Positions 36,220 through 45,186 of a stretch of 64,000 nt of DNA are shown one piece after another. Positions within the stretch are counted from its first letter, which is position 1, and the number at the start of each line of letters is the position of its first letter. Both the position numbers and the translations under genes were made by a program. The notes under the pieces are model-generated. The model did no database searches. It was not told where the DNA came from and worked only from the letters and a program-made list of their open reading frames with translations. The stretch is from Nitratireductor basaltis (GTDB taxonomy: Bacteria > Pseudomonadota > Alphaproteobacteria > Rhizobiales > Rhizobiaceae), in assembly GCF_000733725.1 (NCBI RefSeq), contig NZ_JMQM01000003.1, forward strand, positions 1-64,000. Direction: 5' to 3'.

Positions 36220-37929
36220 ATGCCGACACGGATCAGCCGCGCCGCATATGCGGATATGTATGGGCCAACCACGGGCGACCGTGTGCGGCTCGCCGATACG
36301 GAACTCTTCATCGAGGTGGAGAAGGATCTCACATCTTACGGCGAGGAGGTGAAATTCGGCGGCGGCAAGGTCATCCGTGACGGCATGGGCCAGTCGCAGG
36401 CGACGCGCGCGGAAGGCGCGGTCGATACCGTCATCACCAATGCGCTGATCGTCGACCATACCGGCATCTACAAGGCCGATATCGGCTTGAAGAACGGCGT
36501 CATCTCGGCGATCGGCAAGGCGGGCAATCCCGACACGCAGAACGGCGTCGACATCATCATCGGCCCATCGACCGAAGCCATTGCCGCGGAAGGCAAGATC
36601 ATCACCGCCGGCGGTTTTGATGCTCATATCCATTTCATCTGCCCGCAGCAGATCGACGAGGCGCTGTCTTCGGGTGTGACGACCATGCTTGGCGGCGGCT
36701 CCGGGCCTGCCCACGGCACGCTTGCCACCACCTGTACCGGCGCGTGGCATATCGGGCGGATGATCCAGAGCTTCGATGCCTTCCCGATGAATATCGGCCT
36801 GGCCGGCAAGGGCAATGCATCGGTTCCAGCGCCGCTGGAAGAGATGGTGCGTGCGGGTGCCTGCGCGCTGAAACTGCATGAGGACTGGGGCACGACACCG
36901 GCGGCCATCGACAATTGTCTGTCGGTTGCCGACGAGCATGACGTGCAGGTGATGATCCACACCGACACGCTCAACGAAAGCGGCTTTGTGGAAGACACGG
37001 TCGCTGCCATCAAGGGCCGTACGATCCACGCCTATCACACGGAAGGTGCAGGCGGCGGACACGCGCCCGACATCATCAAGGTGGCGGGGCTGCCCAATGT
37101 CCTGCCCTCCTCCACCAACCCGACGCGGCCCTATACCGGCAACACGATTGCCGAGCATCTCGACATGCTGATGGTCTGCCACCATCTCGACACCGCCATT
37201 CCCGAAGATGTGGCCTTTGCGGAGAGCCGTATCCGCAAGGAGACGATTGCGGCTGAAGACATTCTTCACGACATGGGCGCCTTCTCCGTCATCTCGTCGG
37301 ATAGCCAGGCCATGGGCCGTGTCGGTGAGGTGATCATCCGCACCTGGCAGACAGCGCACAAGATGAAGGTGCAGCGCGGCGCATTGCCTGAGGAGACGGG
37401 CGACAACGACAATTTCCGCGTGAAGCGCTATATCGCCAAATACACGATCAACCCGGCCATCGCCCACGGCATTTCGCGCCATATCGGCTCGGTCGAAGTG
37501 GGCAAGCGGGCTGATCTCGTGATGTGGAGCCCCGCCTTTTTTGGCGTGAAGCCAGATATGGTGCTGATGGGCGGCACGATTGTTGCCGCGCCAATGGGCG
37601 ACCCGAATGCATCCATTCCGACACCGCAGCCCATGCATTACCGCCCGATGTTCGGAGCCTTCGGCAAGTCCGTGACCGCATCGAGTGTCACCTTCACTTC
37701 CGCAGCTGCGATCACGGACGATGTGCGCGGCAGGCTGGGCGTGGAGAAGCAGTTGCTGGCGGTGGAGAACACACGCGGCGGCATCGGCAAACATTCCATG
37801 ATCCACAACAGCGCCACCCCTGAAATCGAGGTCGATCCGGAGACCTATGAAGTGCGCGCCAATGGCGAGCTTCTGACCTGCGAGCCGGCGGAAAGCCTGC
37901 CGATGGCGCAGCGCTATTTCCTGTTTTGA
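36220..37929 (+). CDS. ureC: urease subunit alpha (catalytic)
   Basis: A 569 aa nickel enzyme that hydrolyses urea to ammonia and carbamate. The active-site residues are in place: H136 and H138 in DAHIHF, the carbamylated lysine K218 in [10 protein letters not shown], histidines in [11 protein letters not shown] and [14 protein letters not shown], and the mobile-flap Cys in MVCHHLD. The [15 protein letters not shown]-terminal region is also typical. Full length, no frameshift. It follows ureB without a gap; ureE begins 11 nt after the stop. Confidence 0.97.
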   Translation: MPTRISRAAYADMYGPTTGDRVRLADTELFIEVEKDLTSYGEEVKFGGGKVIRDGMGQSQATRAEGAVDTVITNALIVDHTGIYKADIGLKNGVISAIGKAGNPDTQNGVDIIIGPSTEAIAAEGKIITAGGFDAHIHFICPQQIDEALSSGVTTMLGGGSGPAHGTLATTCTGAWHIGRMIQSFDAFPMNIGLAGKGNASVPAPLEEMVRAGACALKLHEDWGTTPAAIDNCLSVADEHDVQVMIHTDTLNESGFVEDTVAAIKGRTIHAYHTEGAGGGHAPDIIKVAGLPNVLPSSTNPTRPYTGNTIAEHLDMLMVCHHLDTAIPEDVAFAESRIRKETIAAEDILHDMGAFSVISSDSQAMGRVGEVIIRTWQTAHKMKVQRGALPEETGDNDNFRVKRYIAKYTINPAIAHGISRHIGSVEVGKRADLVMWSPAFFGVKPDMVLMGGTIVAAPMGDPNASIPTPQPMHYRPMFGAFGKSVTASSVTFTSAAAITDDVRGRLGVEKQLLAVENTRGGIGKHSMIHNSATPEIEVDPETYEVRANGELLTCEPAESLPMAQRYFLF

Positions 37930-37940
37930 GAGGCATCACC

Positions 37941-38423
37941 ATGATCCGCGCCGCATCCGTCACCCGCGTCTTCGAACAGGCGATAGACACGATCACGCTC
38001 GACGAGACCGAGCGGCACCGCCGGCGCATGGCGATGCGGTCCGACGGTGGCATCGACTTCCTGCTCGACCTTTCCGAAGCGAAATTGCTGTCTGACGGGG
38101 ATGGGCTGGAACTGGAGGACGGGCGTGTGATTGCCGTGCGCGAGAAAGCCGAGGCGCTGTATGAGGTGCGGGCGCGGGATGCGAAACATCTGGTGGTTCT
38201 GGCCTGGCAGATCGGCAACCGCCATCTGCCTGCGGAGGTGCATGAGGACCGCATCTATATCCGCCGCGACCATGTCATCCGCGACATGCTGATCGGCCTT
38301 GGCGCGACCGTCCTTGATGTAGAGCGAGCCTTCGCGCCGGAAAAAGGCGCCTATCATTCGGGCATGCCCGGCGGCCACGCGCATAATCACCACCATCATC
38401 ACGTTCACGCGCACCATGACTGA
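37941..38423 (+). CDS. ureE: urease accessory protein UreE (nickel metallochaperone)
   Basis: A 160 aa chaperone that delivers nickel to the apo-urease complex. The central AWQIGNRHLPAEVHEDRIYIRRDHVIRDML region with the conserved metal-binding His is intact (quoted only as its core). The C-terminus ends in a His-rich tail ([16 protein letters not shown]), which increases nickel capacity. The ATG at 37941 is preferred; a TTG at 37926 would overlap ureC. The end overlaps ureF by 8 nt. Confidence 0.95.
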   Translation: MIRAASVTRVFEQAIDTITLDETERHRRRMAMRSDGGIDFLLDLSEAKLLSDGDGLELEDGRVIAVREKAEALYEVRARDAKHLVVLAWQIGNRHLPAEVHEDRIYIRRDHVIRDMLIGLGATVLDVERAFAPEKGAYHSGMPGGHAHNHHHHHVHAHHD

Positions 38424-39078
38424 CCGCCTCGCCCTGCAACGGCTGATCGTGTGGGCGTCACCCGCCTTTCCCACCGGAGCCTTCGGATATTCGGCAGGGC
38501 TTGAAACTGCCATTGCAGACGGGCGGGTCCGCAACCGGGATAAGGTGCAGGAATGGGTGTGCGGCAGCCTTTTCGCCGGTTCGATGCGCAATGACGCATT
38601 GATCGTTGCGGCGGCCTCCAATGCTTGCCCAGAGGCCGAAGCATTGGTCGAACTGGCCGATCTCGTTGATGCCCTGCAATGCGCCTCTCAACGCCTGAAA
38701 GAGCTTTACGTGACCGGTAATGCCTTCGTGGCGGCAGCGCGTGCATGGACGCCGGAACTGGTAGCTGATCTGCCCTCCCCCTGCCCCTATCCGGTTGCCT
38801 TTGGCGCAGTCTGTGGCAGGTCGGGCATCGGCGCCTGCGACGCAATCGTTGCCTTTCTCACCGCACAGGTGCAAACGCAGGTCTCCGTGGCCGTGCGCCT
38901 CGTGCCCATCGGCCAGACGCAGGCGCTGGAGATCCAGTCCGCACTGGAAGGGGAAATCTCGCGGCTCGCCGAAGATTATGCAGCGCTCGATCTCGGTGAT
39001 CTCGGCGCAATCTCGATCGCCGCTGATATCGCCGCGCAGCGACATGAAACACTGGAAACGAGGATCTTCCGCTCATGA
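38416..39078 (+). CDS. ureF: urease accessory protein UreF
   Basis: A 220 aa all-helical accessory protein. The N-terminal [24 protein letters not shown] block is highly characteristic, followed by a [17 protein letters not shown] region and the conserved central [19 protein letters not shown] segment. UreF forms the UreD-UreF-UreG GTPase complex that loads nickel. It overlaps ureE by 8 nt and ureG by 4 nt. Confidence 0.94.
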   Translation: MTDRLALQRLIVWASPAFPTGAFGYSAGLETAIADGRVRNRDKVQEWVCGSLFAGSMRNDALIVAAASNACPEAEALVELADLVDALQCASQRLKELYVTGNAFVAAARAWTPELVADLPSPCPYPVAFGAVCGRSGIGACDAIVAFLTAQVQTQVSVAVRLVPIGQTQALEIQSALEGEISRLAEDYAALDLGDLGAISIAADIAAQRHETLETRIFRS

Positions 39079-39716
39079 GTTCTCCCAACGGACCCTTGCG
39101 CATCGGCATTGGCGGACCGGTCGGCTCCGGCAAGACCACGCTATGCGAGATGCTTTTGAAAGCCATGCGCGAGCGCTATTCCATGGCGGTTGTCACAAAC
39201 GACATCTACACGAAGGAAGATGCGCTCATCCTTGCGCGACTACAGGCGATTTCGGAAGACCGGATCGTGGGCGTCGAAACCGGCGGTTGTCCTCATACGG
39301 CCATTCGCGAGGATGCCTCGCTGAACCTTGCAGCCATTGCCGATCTCAACCAGCGCTTTCCCGATCTCGACGTGGTGCTGATCGAAAGCGGAGGCGACAA
39401 TCTGGCGGCGACATTTTCGCCCGATCTTGCCGATCTGACGCTCTATGTCATCTCAGTCGCGCAAGGCGAGAAGATCCCGCGCAAGGGCGGACCGGCCATC
39501 ACGCGCTCCGATCTCCTCATCATCAACAAGACCGATCTCGCACCCCATGTGGGGGCCGATCTTGATGTGATGCAATCGGATGCCGAACGCGTTCGCGAAG
39601 GACGCCCCTTCGTGATGAGCGATCTGTTGCGCCGCAACGGCCTCGACGAAATCATCGCCTTCATCGAAAAAGCGGGAGGCCTGGCCTCATCTCGGGACGA
39701 ACGGCTGGCCAGCTGA
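39075..39716 (+). CDS. ureG: urease accessory protein UreG (GTPase)
   Basis: A 213 aa SIMIBI-class GTPase with P-loop [10 protein letters not shown], switch/Ni-site segment [13 protein letters not shown] (the CPH motif), the [14 protein letters not shown] block and [13 protein letters not shown] base-recognition motif. It supplies energy for nickel insertion into UreC. Length is canonical. The ATG overlaps the ureF stop. It is the last urease gene; an amidase gene follows after 81 nt. Confidence 0.96.
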   Translation: MSSPNGPLRIGIGGPVGSGKTTLCEMLLKAMRERYSMAVVTNDIYTKEDALILARLQAISEDRIVGVETGGCPHTAIREDASLNLAAIADLNQRFPDLDVVLIESGGDNLAATFSPDLADLTLYVISVAQGEKIPRKGGPAITRSDLLIINKTDLAPHVGADLDVMQSDAERVREGRPFVMSDLLRRNGLDEIIAFIEKAGGLASSRDERLAS

Positions 39717-39797
39717 CCGGTACCGCCTGTTTATGAGACACTAACCGGCGATCTCTGGCATCACGGGAGCGATCCTGTTTGCTGGAGATGCGCGCCC

Positions 39798-40457
39798 ATG
39801 ACCATACCGCCCGACTGGATGCCCGATGTTCCCATGGAGCGGATCATCTGCCACTGGACCGGCGGCACGCATCACGCCTGCGAGGCGGATTGCCGGTGCT
39901 ACCACATCCTGATCGAGGGCGATGGCAAGCTGGTACGCGGCAAGGCGCCCATCGAGCGCAATTCCGGCAAGGCGAAAAAGGGATATGCCGCGCATACAAG
40001 AAGCTGCAATTCCGGTTCCATCGGTGTTGCCTTATGCGGCATGAAGGGTGCACGCCAACAGCCTTTCCGTTCCGGTCGCTATCCCCTGAAACCTGCACAA
40101 TGGACCAAGCTGGTGCAGGTCTGCGCGGAACTGTCGAAGCGCTATCGCATAGCCGTTTCGCCACAGACGTTGCTCACCCATGCGGAGGTGCAGGACAATC
40201 TGGGCATCGCCCAGAAGGCAAAATGGGACATTTCCCGCCTTCCCTTCGACAAGAGCGTGAAAGGTGCGGGGGCTTGCGGTGACCGGCTTCGCGGGGAAGT
40301 GCAGGCACTTCTGGACCGCGGCGGGGTGCTGGTCGACCCCGTCTCCCGCGACAGCTCCATCGCGCTTTATGCACGCAAGCTCGGCGAGGCCATCGGCAAG
40401 GCACTGGCAGCAGGACTGAAGACAGCGCTGCGCGAGATCATGAAGCGGATCTCGTGA
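39798..40457 (+). CDS. N-acetylmuramoyl-L-alanine amidase (amidase_2/PGRP-like)
   Basis: A 219 aa zinc amidase of the T7-lysozyme/PGRP fold. Zinc ligands are visible as CHWTGG (His near residue 19) and THAEVQDNLGI, with the usual HTRSCNSGSIGVALCGM core and the K-x-D/WDI segment near KAKWDISRLPF. No signal peptide is evident. The C-terminal 40 residues are a helical extension (ALYARKLGEAIGKALAAGLK). This type is common in rhizobial genomes outside prophages. It may be cotranscribed with ureG, but nothing suggests a role in urea metabolism. No phage genes surround it. A hairpin follows the stop. Confidence 0.85.
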   Translation: MTIPPDWMPDVPMERIICHWTGGTHHACEADCRCYHILIEGDGKLVRGKAPIERNSGKAKKGYAAHTRSCNSGSIGVALCGMKGARQQPFRSGRYPLKPAQWTKLVQVCAELSKRYRIAVSPQTLLTHAEVQDNLGIAQKAKWDISRLPFDKSVKGAGACGDRLRGEVQALLDRGGVLVDPVSRDSSIALYARKLGEAIGKALAAGLKTALREIMKRIS

Positions 40458-40463
40458 GGTTCA

Positions 40464-40492
40464 GGCCGCGCCAGGAAGGATTTGGCGCGGCC
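40464..40492. terminator. bidirectional hairpin between convergent amidase and SDR genes
   Basis: A perfect 10-bp stem GGCCGCGCCA (40464-40473) / TGGCGCGGCC (40483-40492), loop of 9 nt, lies between stops that face each other. No clear T-run follows on either side, so it may be a Rho-assisted or bidirectional terminator. Confidence 0.6.
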
Positions 40493-40506
40493 GACGGGCG
40501 GGACCC

Positions 40507-41256
40507 TCAGGAGAAAAGAACCCCGCCATTGATGTCGTAATTGGCGCCGGTGATGAAGGAAGCTTCGTCACTGGCCAGGAAGACGGCGAGATTCGCCACT
40601 TCTTCCGAAGTGCCTTCGCGCTTCAGCGGCGTATTGCCTGCCACCATCTTGCGCACTTCCGGCTTGGTGAAGATGTTGTGGAAGTCCGTGTCGATGAGAC
40701 CCGGGCAAAGCGCGTTGACGCGGATGTTCCTCGGGGCAAGCTCCTTGGCCATGCCGCGCGTCATGGAGACAACCGCACCCTTGGCCGCGCCATAAGCAAG
40801 CGCACCGCCGCCGCCACCGTCGCGACCGGCCTGCGATGCCATGTTCACGATTGCACCGCCCTCGGTCATGTGCGGCAGCGCCGCCTGGACGAGAAGCAGG
40901 GCGGAGGTGACATTGAGATCCATGACCGTCTGCCAATGCTCCAGCGTGATCTCGGGGATCGTCTTGCGGGCAACCAGGCCGCCAGTGACCGGCATCAGCA
41001 CGTGGATCGTGCCTAGCTCCTTGGCCGTGCGCTCCACAAGCGCCTTCACGTCATCAGGCTTGGTCATATCGCCCTGCATGGCAAAAGCGCGACCACCTGC
41101 AGCTTCGATCTCACTGACCGCGCTTTCAGCACCTTCGCCGCTCTTGAAGTAGTTGATGGCGACATTGGCACCGGCTTGCGCCAGTCGAATTGCGCAGGCG
41201 CGGCCGATGTCTCGGCCCCCGCCCGTCACGATGGCAGTCTTGCCTTTGAAGTTCAT
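40507..41256 (-). CDS. SDR-family oxidoreductase
   Basis: A 249 aa short-chain dehydrogenase. The cofactor motif reads TGGGRDIGRA (family TGxxxGIG), and the catalytic Ser (NMASQAG), Tyr and Lys (YGAAKG) and the Asn of LNVTS are present. The usual NNAG motif is replaced by MPVTGG, which is unusual. The C-terminal SFITGANYDINGG is typical of FabG-like SDRs that act on sugars or 3-oxo acids. The ATG at 41256 follows AAAGGGAGAAG. It is divergent from the cupin gene at 41412 and shares a promoter motif with the RraA-like gene. Substrate unknown. Confidence 0.87.
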   Translation of the reverse strand: MNFKGKTAIVTGGGRDIGRACAIRLAQAGANVAINYFKSGEGAESAVSEIEAAGGRAFAMQGDMTKPDDVKALVERTAKELGTIHVLMPVTGGLVARKTIPEITLEHWQTVMDLNVTSALLLVQAALPHMTEGGAIVNMASQAGRDGGGGGALAYGAAKGAVVSMTRGMAKELAPRNIRVNALCPGLIDTDFHNIFTKPEVRKMVAGNTPLKREGTSEEVANLAVFLASDEASFITGANYDINGGVLFS

Positions 41257-41344
41257 GGTCTTCTCCCTTTGAAAACGTGCGGCCGGCAGCTTGCCCGCTC
41301 TGGGTTTCGAGCTAGGGATAAAGCACCCGACTCCGCTGGGCAAT

Positions 41345-41358
41345 ACAAATATTGACAA
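41345..41358. promoter_or_regulatory. 14-bp motif in the SDR/cupin divergent promoter, shared with the RraA-like gene promoter
   Basis: ACAAATATTGACAA lies between the divergent SDR and cupin genes. Its exact reverse complement, TTGTCAATATTTGT, lies at 43309-43322 upstream of the RraA-like gene. The near-palindromic core CAAATATTG fits a FadR/GntR-type operator, and a GntR regulator gene sits between the two copies. Binding is inferred from this arrangement. Confidence 0.55.
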
Positions 41359-41411
41359 AAAAGAACTTCTCTGCACAACCTTGTATCGCCCTTTCAGGGC
41401 AGGAGGATAAA

Positions 41412-41756
41412 ATGCAGACGGCGGTCGAGAACGGGCTGAAGCTTCCTGATGAGAGCAGTGCTGGCGCGCCGGCTGCGGGGCCACGCCTGCTTTGCTGCAA
41501 CATCGACCTCACGCTGTTTTCGGTTCGGCATGCGGCGGGAAGCCAAAGCGAGTCCTTGATCCATGACCGGCCAATGACAATCTGTGTCCTTTCCGGTCGC
41601 TTTGGTTTTGACCTCTATGGTGAGACGCTGATCATCGCCGCTGGTGAGAGTCTGCATATACCCGGCGAAACAGAGCATTCCTGCAAGTGCATTGAGGAAG
41701 GCGAGTTGCTTCATGCCTTCACTTCGAGCCGGCAGCCAGTGCCACGCATCCTATGA
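41412..41756 (+). CDS. cupin-domain protein
   Basis: A 114 aa single-domain cupin, with RHAAGSQSESLIHDRPMTICVLSG and GESLHIPGETEHSCKCIEEG as the two cupin motifs. The His in the second motif (TEHSC) and the Glu/His of the first are partly conserved, so metal binding is likely but not certain. The start is the ATG at 41412, since AGGAGG lies 8 nt upstream; the frame extends about 20 codons further without a site. It is divergent from the SDR gene and is probably a small sugar- or acid-modifying enzyme or sensor in the same pathway. Function unknown. Confidence 0.75.
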   Translation: MQTAVENGLKLPDESSAGAPAAGPRLLCCNIDLTLFSVRHAAGSQSESLIHDRPMTICVLSGRFGFDLYGETLIIAAGESLHIPGETEHSCKCIEEGELLHAFTSSRQPVPRIL

Positions 41757-41801
41757 ACCGGGAATGCGCGACGGATACTTGCCCATTCCCGCTGATGCAA
41801 T

Positions 41802-42557
41802 TCAGTCGCCCTGAAACACCCTGTAGCGGGCATTGTCTATATGGCGCCGCATGGCGTTGCGGGCGGCTTCCGCGTCCTTCTTTCGAATGGCAGAAAAGAT
41901 CATGTCATGCTCGGCCTGCACCAGCGCCAGCCGCTCCCGGGATTTCGCAAGCGACAGGTTACGCGTGAGATTGAGGCCCATCAGGATATTGGCCTGCATG
42001 GAAGAGCGCGCGGCGACAAAATAGTGATTGTCCGAAGCGGTGCAGATCAGTGCATGAAATGCTTCGTCTGCGTCAACGCCCAGTTCGCCCTCGTCAACGC
42101 AGCGCGCCAGCTCGTCCAGCGCGTCCTGCAGCCGGGAAAGCTGTTCGTCCGTGCGCCGTTCCGCCGCCAGATAGGCCGCCTCGCCCTCGATTGCGGCGCG
42201 GAACTCGAAGGTGCGCTGGATATCCGCGATGGAGCCGATAGGTGCGAAATCCAGCACCGCCGTGTCCGGCTTTCGGGTGACATAGGAGCCTGACCCCTGG
42301 CGCGAGACGATGACCTGGTCTTCGCGCAGTTGTCGCAGGGCCTGGCGCAACACGGGGCGCGAAACCCCGAATTCCGCGCAAAGGGCATGCTCGGTCGGCA
42401 GCTTCCCGCCGACCGGAGTTTCGCCATTTACGATCTTCGCAAGAACCCGTTCATAGACGGAGTCGGCAAGCGTGCGGTCGCCGGAACCATCCGGCGTTCC
42501 GGACAAGGCAGCGGGCACTAACCGGCCAGCGCCCGATTTCCGTTTGCTCGTCTCCAT
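41802..42557 (-). CDS. GntR-family transcriptional regulator, FadR subfamily
   Basis: A 251 aa regulator. The N-terminal winged helix (LADSVYERVLAKIVNG, then LPTEHALCAEFGVSRPVLRQALRQL, quoted in part) has the GntR signature. The C-terminal FCD domain has the metal-site residues Asp and three His (EAFHALICTASDNHYF, AEHDMIFSAI, RRHIDNA). The start ATG at 42557 overlaps the upstream RraA-like gene by 40 nt, indicating one transcript. It probably controls the RraA-like, SDR and cupin genes through the shared 14-bp motif. The ligand is likely a carboxylic acid, as for most FCD regulators, but is unknown. Confidence 0.9.
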   Translation of the reverse strand: METSKRKSGAGRLVPAALSGTPDGSGDRTLADSVYERVLAKIVNGETPVGGKLPTEHALCAEFGVSRPVLRQALRQLREDQVIVSRQGSGSYVTRKPDTAVLDFAPIGSIADIQRTFEFRAAIEGEAAYLAAERRTDEQLSRLQDALDELARCVDEGELGVDADEAFHALICTASDNHYFVAARSSMQANILMGLNLTRNLSLAKSRERLALVQAEHDMIFSAIRKKDAEAARNAMRRHIDNARYRVFQGD

Positions 42558-43249
42558 GCGTCATATTTCTCTTTTGTCACCGGATCCGTCGGCGGATAGA
42601 GGCCGAAGGTCGATGCGCCCTCCTGCACCATTTCGAGGACGAAATCCTCGAAATCCGTCATTGAAACCGCCTCGTCGGCAACCTCGTCCGCAATGTCTCG
42701 CGGAATGCATACTACACCCTCATTGTCACCGACAATCACATCCCCGGGAAACACGCTTATGCCGCCGCAGGCGATTGGCTCATTGATCCCGACAGCATGG
42801 TGCTTTGTCAGATTGGTGGGCGCGCTCGGGCGGGTGTGGTAGGCAGGCATGTCGAGACCGGCGATCTCCGGCGTGTCGCGAAAGCCGCCATCGGTCACGA
42901 TGCCGGCACAACCCAGGCGCATGAGGCGCGTGGCCAGGATGCAGCCGGCTGAGGCCGCCGTCGCATCCCCGCGCGAATCGATCACGAACACTGCGCCGTC
43001 CGGGCATTCCTCGACACCCTTTCGCTGTGCGTTCTCGCGGTCGGCAAAGGATTCCAGAACGTCGATGTCTTCCCGCGCGGGAATATAGCGCAGCGTATAG
43101 GCAAAGCCGACCATGTTGGCGCCCTGGTTGATGCGCTGCGGCCCCTGCATGAACTGGTTGCGGAAACCCCGCTTGAACAGCGCAGTGGTCAGCGTGGCTG
43201 TGCTGACCTTTTGCAGCTTGCGCTTGGTGTCGGGGTTGAGAGAGGTCAT
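42518..43249 (-). CDS. RraA-like protein (4-hydroxy-4-methyl-2-oxoglutarate aldolase family)
   Basis: About 243 aa. Family segments GVEECPDGAVFVIDSRGDATAASAGCILATRLMRLG, GIVTDGGFRDTPEI and VFPGDVIVGDNEGVVCIP include the conserved Arg/Asp pair of the metal-dependent aldolase fold (quoted to place the family). The same fold also occurs in ribonuclease E inhibitor RraA, but catabolic members are common next to SDR and GntR genes as here. The start ATG at 43249 follows GGAG; more upstream ATGs exist without a site. It is the first gene of the RraA-GntR unit, preceded by an AT-rich promoter region with the shared motif. The substrate is unknown. Confidence 0.82.
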   Translation of the reverse strand: MTSLNPDTKRKLQKVSTATLTTALFKRGFRNQFMQGPQRINQGANMVGFAYTLRYIPAREDIDVLESFADRENAQRKGVEECPDGAVFVIDSRGDATAASAGCILATRLMRLGCAGIVTDGGFRDTPEIAGLDMPAYHTRPSAPTNLTKHHAVGINEPIACGGISVFPGDVIVGDNEGVVCIPRDIADEVADEAVSMTDFEDFVLEMVQEGASTFGLYPPTDPVTKEKYDAWRRANGNRALAG

Positions 43250-43308
43250 GTCTGCGCTCCGGGCGTTCATCTTCGAATAGAAGCACATAATGAATGTCCG
43301 CGCGCAGC

Positions 43309-43322
43309 TTGTCAATATTTGT
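43309..43322. promoter_or_regulatory. second copy of the shared 14-bp motif, upstream of the RraA-like gene
   Basis: TTGTCAATATTTGT is the exact reverse complement of the copy at 41345-41358. It lies about 60 nt upstream of the RraA-like start (43249), within an AT-rich stretch (43305-43345) that contrasts with the surrounding DNA. Both copies flank the cluster containing the GntR regulator gene. Confidence 0.55.
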
Positions 43323-43382
43323 AAATTTTTGTTTTCAAATTTGTCGCGGAACCGATCTGGACGGTCGCGCATGCGCCTTCGC

Positions 43383-43916
43383 TCAATACCGTTTGAACAG
43401 CTCTACCTCGGCCTTCTCGATCTCATAGCCGACCTCTGCGACTTCCGTTCTCCGGCTTATTGCCGACAGGCGCCCTGTGACCAGAACCGGATCCCATAGA
43501 TTCCCGTCCCCCCAGGGCTCCAGAGGCTCAACAAAGACCAGCTGGTTCGGAGGTGGTGGCGGAACGTGGATACATGCGCCAACAAAAGGCACGAGCACGA
43601 AACTCGTTGCGCCTTCGGGGGACACCTCCAATGGCAATACATAGCCGGCGATGGAAATATTCATCCCGTCAAACTTGAGATTCAGCGCCGTGCCATTCTC
43701 GTCGAACTCAGGAATCCAGACATCGGCAGCATGGTCCTTCACGCCGTCTCCGATGATTTCACCGTAATCGAGCCCCTCCGGGATGAGGTCAGGCCAGCGG
43801 ATACGCTTGGCTTCCTGCGCATGTGCAATAACCGGTGGAACCAGCATGGAACCTATCGTGCAACCCGCTGACAACAGGATCTGACGACGCGTCAGGTTCG
43901 GGATTTTTGCAGCCAC
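43383..43916 (-). CDS. DUF3299 domain-containing exported protein
   Basis: A 177 aa protein with a twin-arginine-like signal (LTRRQILLSAGCTIGSMLVPP, cleaved near AHAQ). The mature domain includes IRWPDLIPEGLDYGEI, FDGMNISIAGYVLPLE and the VPFVGACIHVPPPPPNQLVFV block that defines DUF3299. The start is GTG at 43916 with GAAGGA upstream. It is the last gene of a four-gene unit with the ABC transporter and the DUF2796 protein. DUF3299 proteins often accompany this kind of ABC transporter and are proposed to act in metal homeostasis; the biochemical role is not known. Confidence 0.85.
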   Translation of the reverse strand: MAAKIPNLTRRQILLSAGCTIGSMLVPPVIAHAQEAKRIRWPDLIPEGLDYGEIIGDGVKDHAADVWIPEFDENGTALNLKFDGMNISIAGYVLPLEVSPEGATSFVLVPFVGACIHVPPPPPNQLVFVEPLEPWGDGNLWDPVLVTGRLSAISRRTEVAEVGYEIEKAEVELFKRY

Positions 43917-43932
43917 TACTTCATATCCTTCT

Positions 43933-45186
43933 TCAAATACGCACCATCATGCCGTCGGCAAGCGACATCCTGTAGGCCCGCCATGCAGGAAAAAGGCTTG
44001 CAATGGCGGCCGCCAGAACGATGGACGCCAAGATACCCAGTTCCTTTGCGCCGGGAGGCTTGATTGCGAGCCACAAGGCAAACTCGGCGTCGACCCAGCC
44101 GCGCATGGCGAACAATGCCCCATAGGTGGCCAGCAGCCCGAGCAACACGGCGCCCATGCCGATCAGCGTCGCCTCGAACACCAATAGCCCAACAATTGTG
44201 GCCGGGCGCGCTCCCATCGCCCGTAGTATCGCCATTTCCCGGCGCCGTTCGTTCAGGCCCGAAAAAGTCAGTGCGACAAGCCCCACCAGTGCGGTTGCAG
44301 CCACCATCGCAGAAACGGCAAGCAGCGCCGTCTCAGCCAATCCGACGATCTGCCACAGCTCCTGGAGAGCAAGACCCGGCATGACGGCCAGCAGGGGTTC
44401 AGCGCGGTATTCATTTATCCAGCGTTGCAGATGGAAGACTTGCAGCCGCGACTTGGTGCCGATCAGGGCTGCAGTGACCGCCTTGGGCGTCAGATCGAGC
44501 TCGCTAATATCTTCCAGTGATGTCGAGCGACCTGGAATCGGTGCGCCGCTCTGCCAGTTCACATGGATCGCTTCAATGGCTTCAAGACTCACGATCACGG
44601 TGCGGTCAATCGGTGTGCCCGTCTTTTCCAGGATACCCGCCACACGAAAAGGCTGATCCTCATGCTCGGAAAATGAGGCGACGCCATGAGCCACGAGGAT
44701 CAACTCGCCGGTTTCATATCCAAGGGTGCGGGCCACATCAGCCCCAATCACGGTGTCATAGAGGTCTGTCATCCGATTCGTGCCGACCTGCGCGCTCAGC
44801 GAGCGCCCGCCGCGGAACTTGTAGTGTTCGAAGAAGGCAGGGGTGGTTCCCATCACACGGAACTGGCGATGACTGTCACCCAGGGAAATCGGTACGATCC
44901 AATCCACTTCGGGACGTGCAGCGATCTCCTCATAGCTTTGCCATGTGACATTGTTGGTCGCGTTGCCAATACGGAAGATCGAATACAGCAACAGTTGCAC
45001 CGGACCCGAACGCGCGCCGACTATGAGATCCGTCTCCGAAATTGTGTCGGCAAAGGACGCTCGTGTGCTGGTGCGGATATTCTCCACCCCCAGAAGCAGG
45101 ACAACCGACAGTGCAATGGTCAGCACTGCCATGGAGACCGTTACCGCGCGCGCCTTGAGGCTGAAGATTGCCAATCGCACAAGCAT
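43933..45186 (-). CDS. ABC transporter permease, MacB/FtsX type
   Basis: A 417 aa permease with one N-terminal transmembrane segment (about residues 15-35), a large periplasmic domain, and three C-terminal helices. The FtsX core sits near GLNERRREMAILRAMGARPATIVGLLVFEA. This is the MacB/LolC type of topology, which transmits ATPase movements to the periplasm and does not form an import channel. It overlaps the ATPase gene by 1 nt and is followed by the DUF3299 gene after 16 nt. Together with DUF2796 it likely handles a metal- or lipoprotein-related step in the envelope. The substrate is unknown. Confidence 0.9.
   Translation of the reverse strand: MLVRLAIFSLKARAVTVSMAVLTIALSVVLLLGVENIRTSTRASFADTISETDLIVGARSGPVQLLLYSIFRIGNATNNVTWQSYEEIAARPEVDWIVPISLGDSHRQFRVMGTTPAFFEHYKFRGGRSLSAQVGTNRMTDLYDTVIGADVARTLGYETGELILVAHGVASFSEHEDQPFRVAGILEKTGTPIDRTVIVSLEAIEAIHVNWQSGAPIPGRSTSLEDISELDLTPKAVTAALIGTKSRLQVFHLQRWINEYRAEPLLAVMPGLALQELWQIVGLAETALLAVSAMVAATALVGLVALTFSGLNERRREMAILRAMGARPATIVGLLVFEATLIGMGAVLLGLLATYGALFAMRGWVDAEFALWLAIKPPGAKELGILASIVLAAAIASLFPAWRAYRMSLADGMMVRI

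Noticed and set aside
39798-40457. Phage endolysin or gene-transfer-agent fragment
   Set aside because: The amidase stands alone behind the urease operon with no head, tail or portal genes around.
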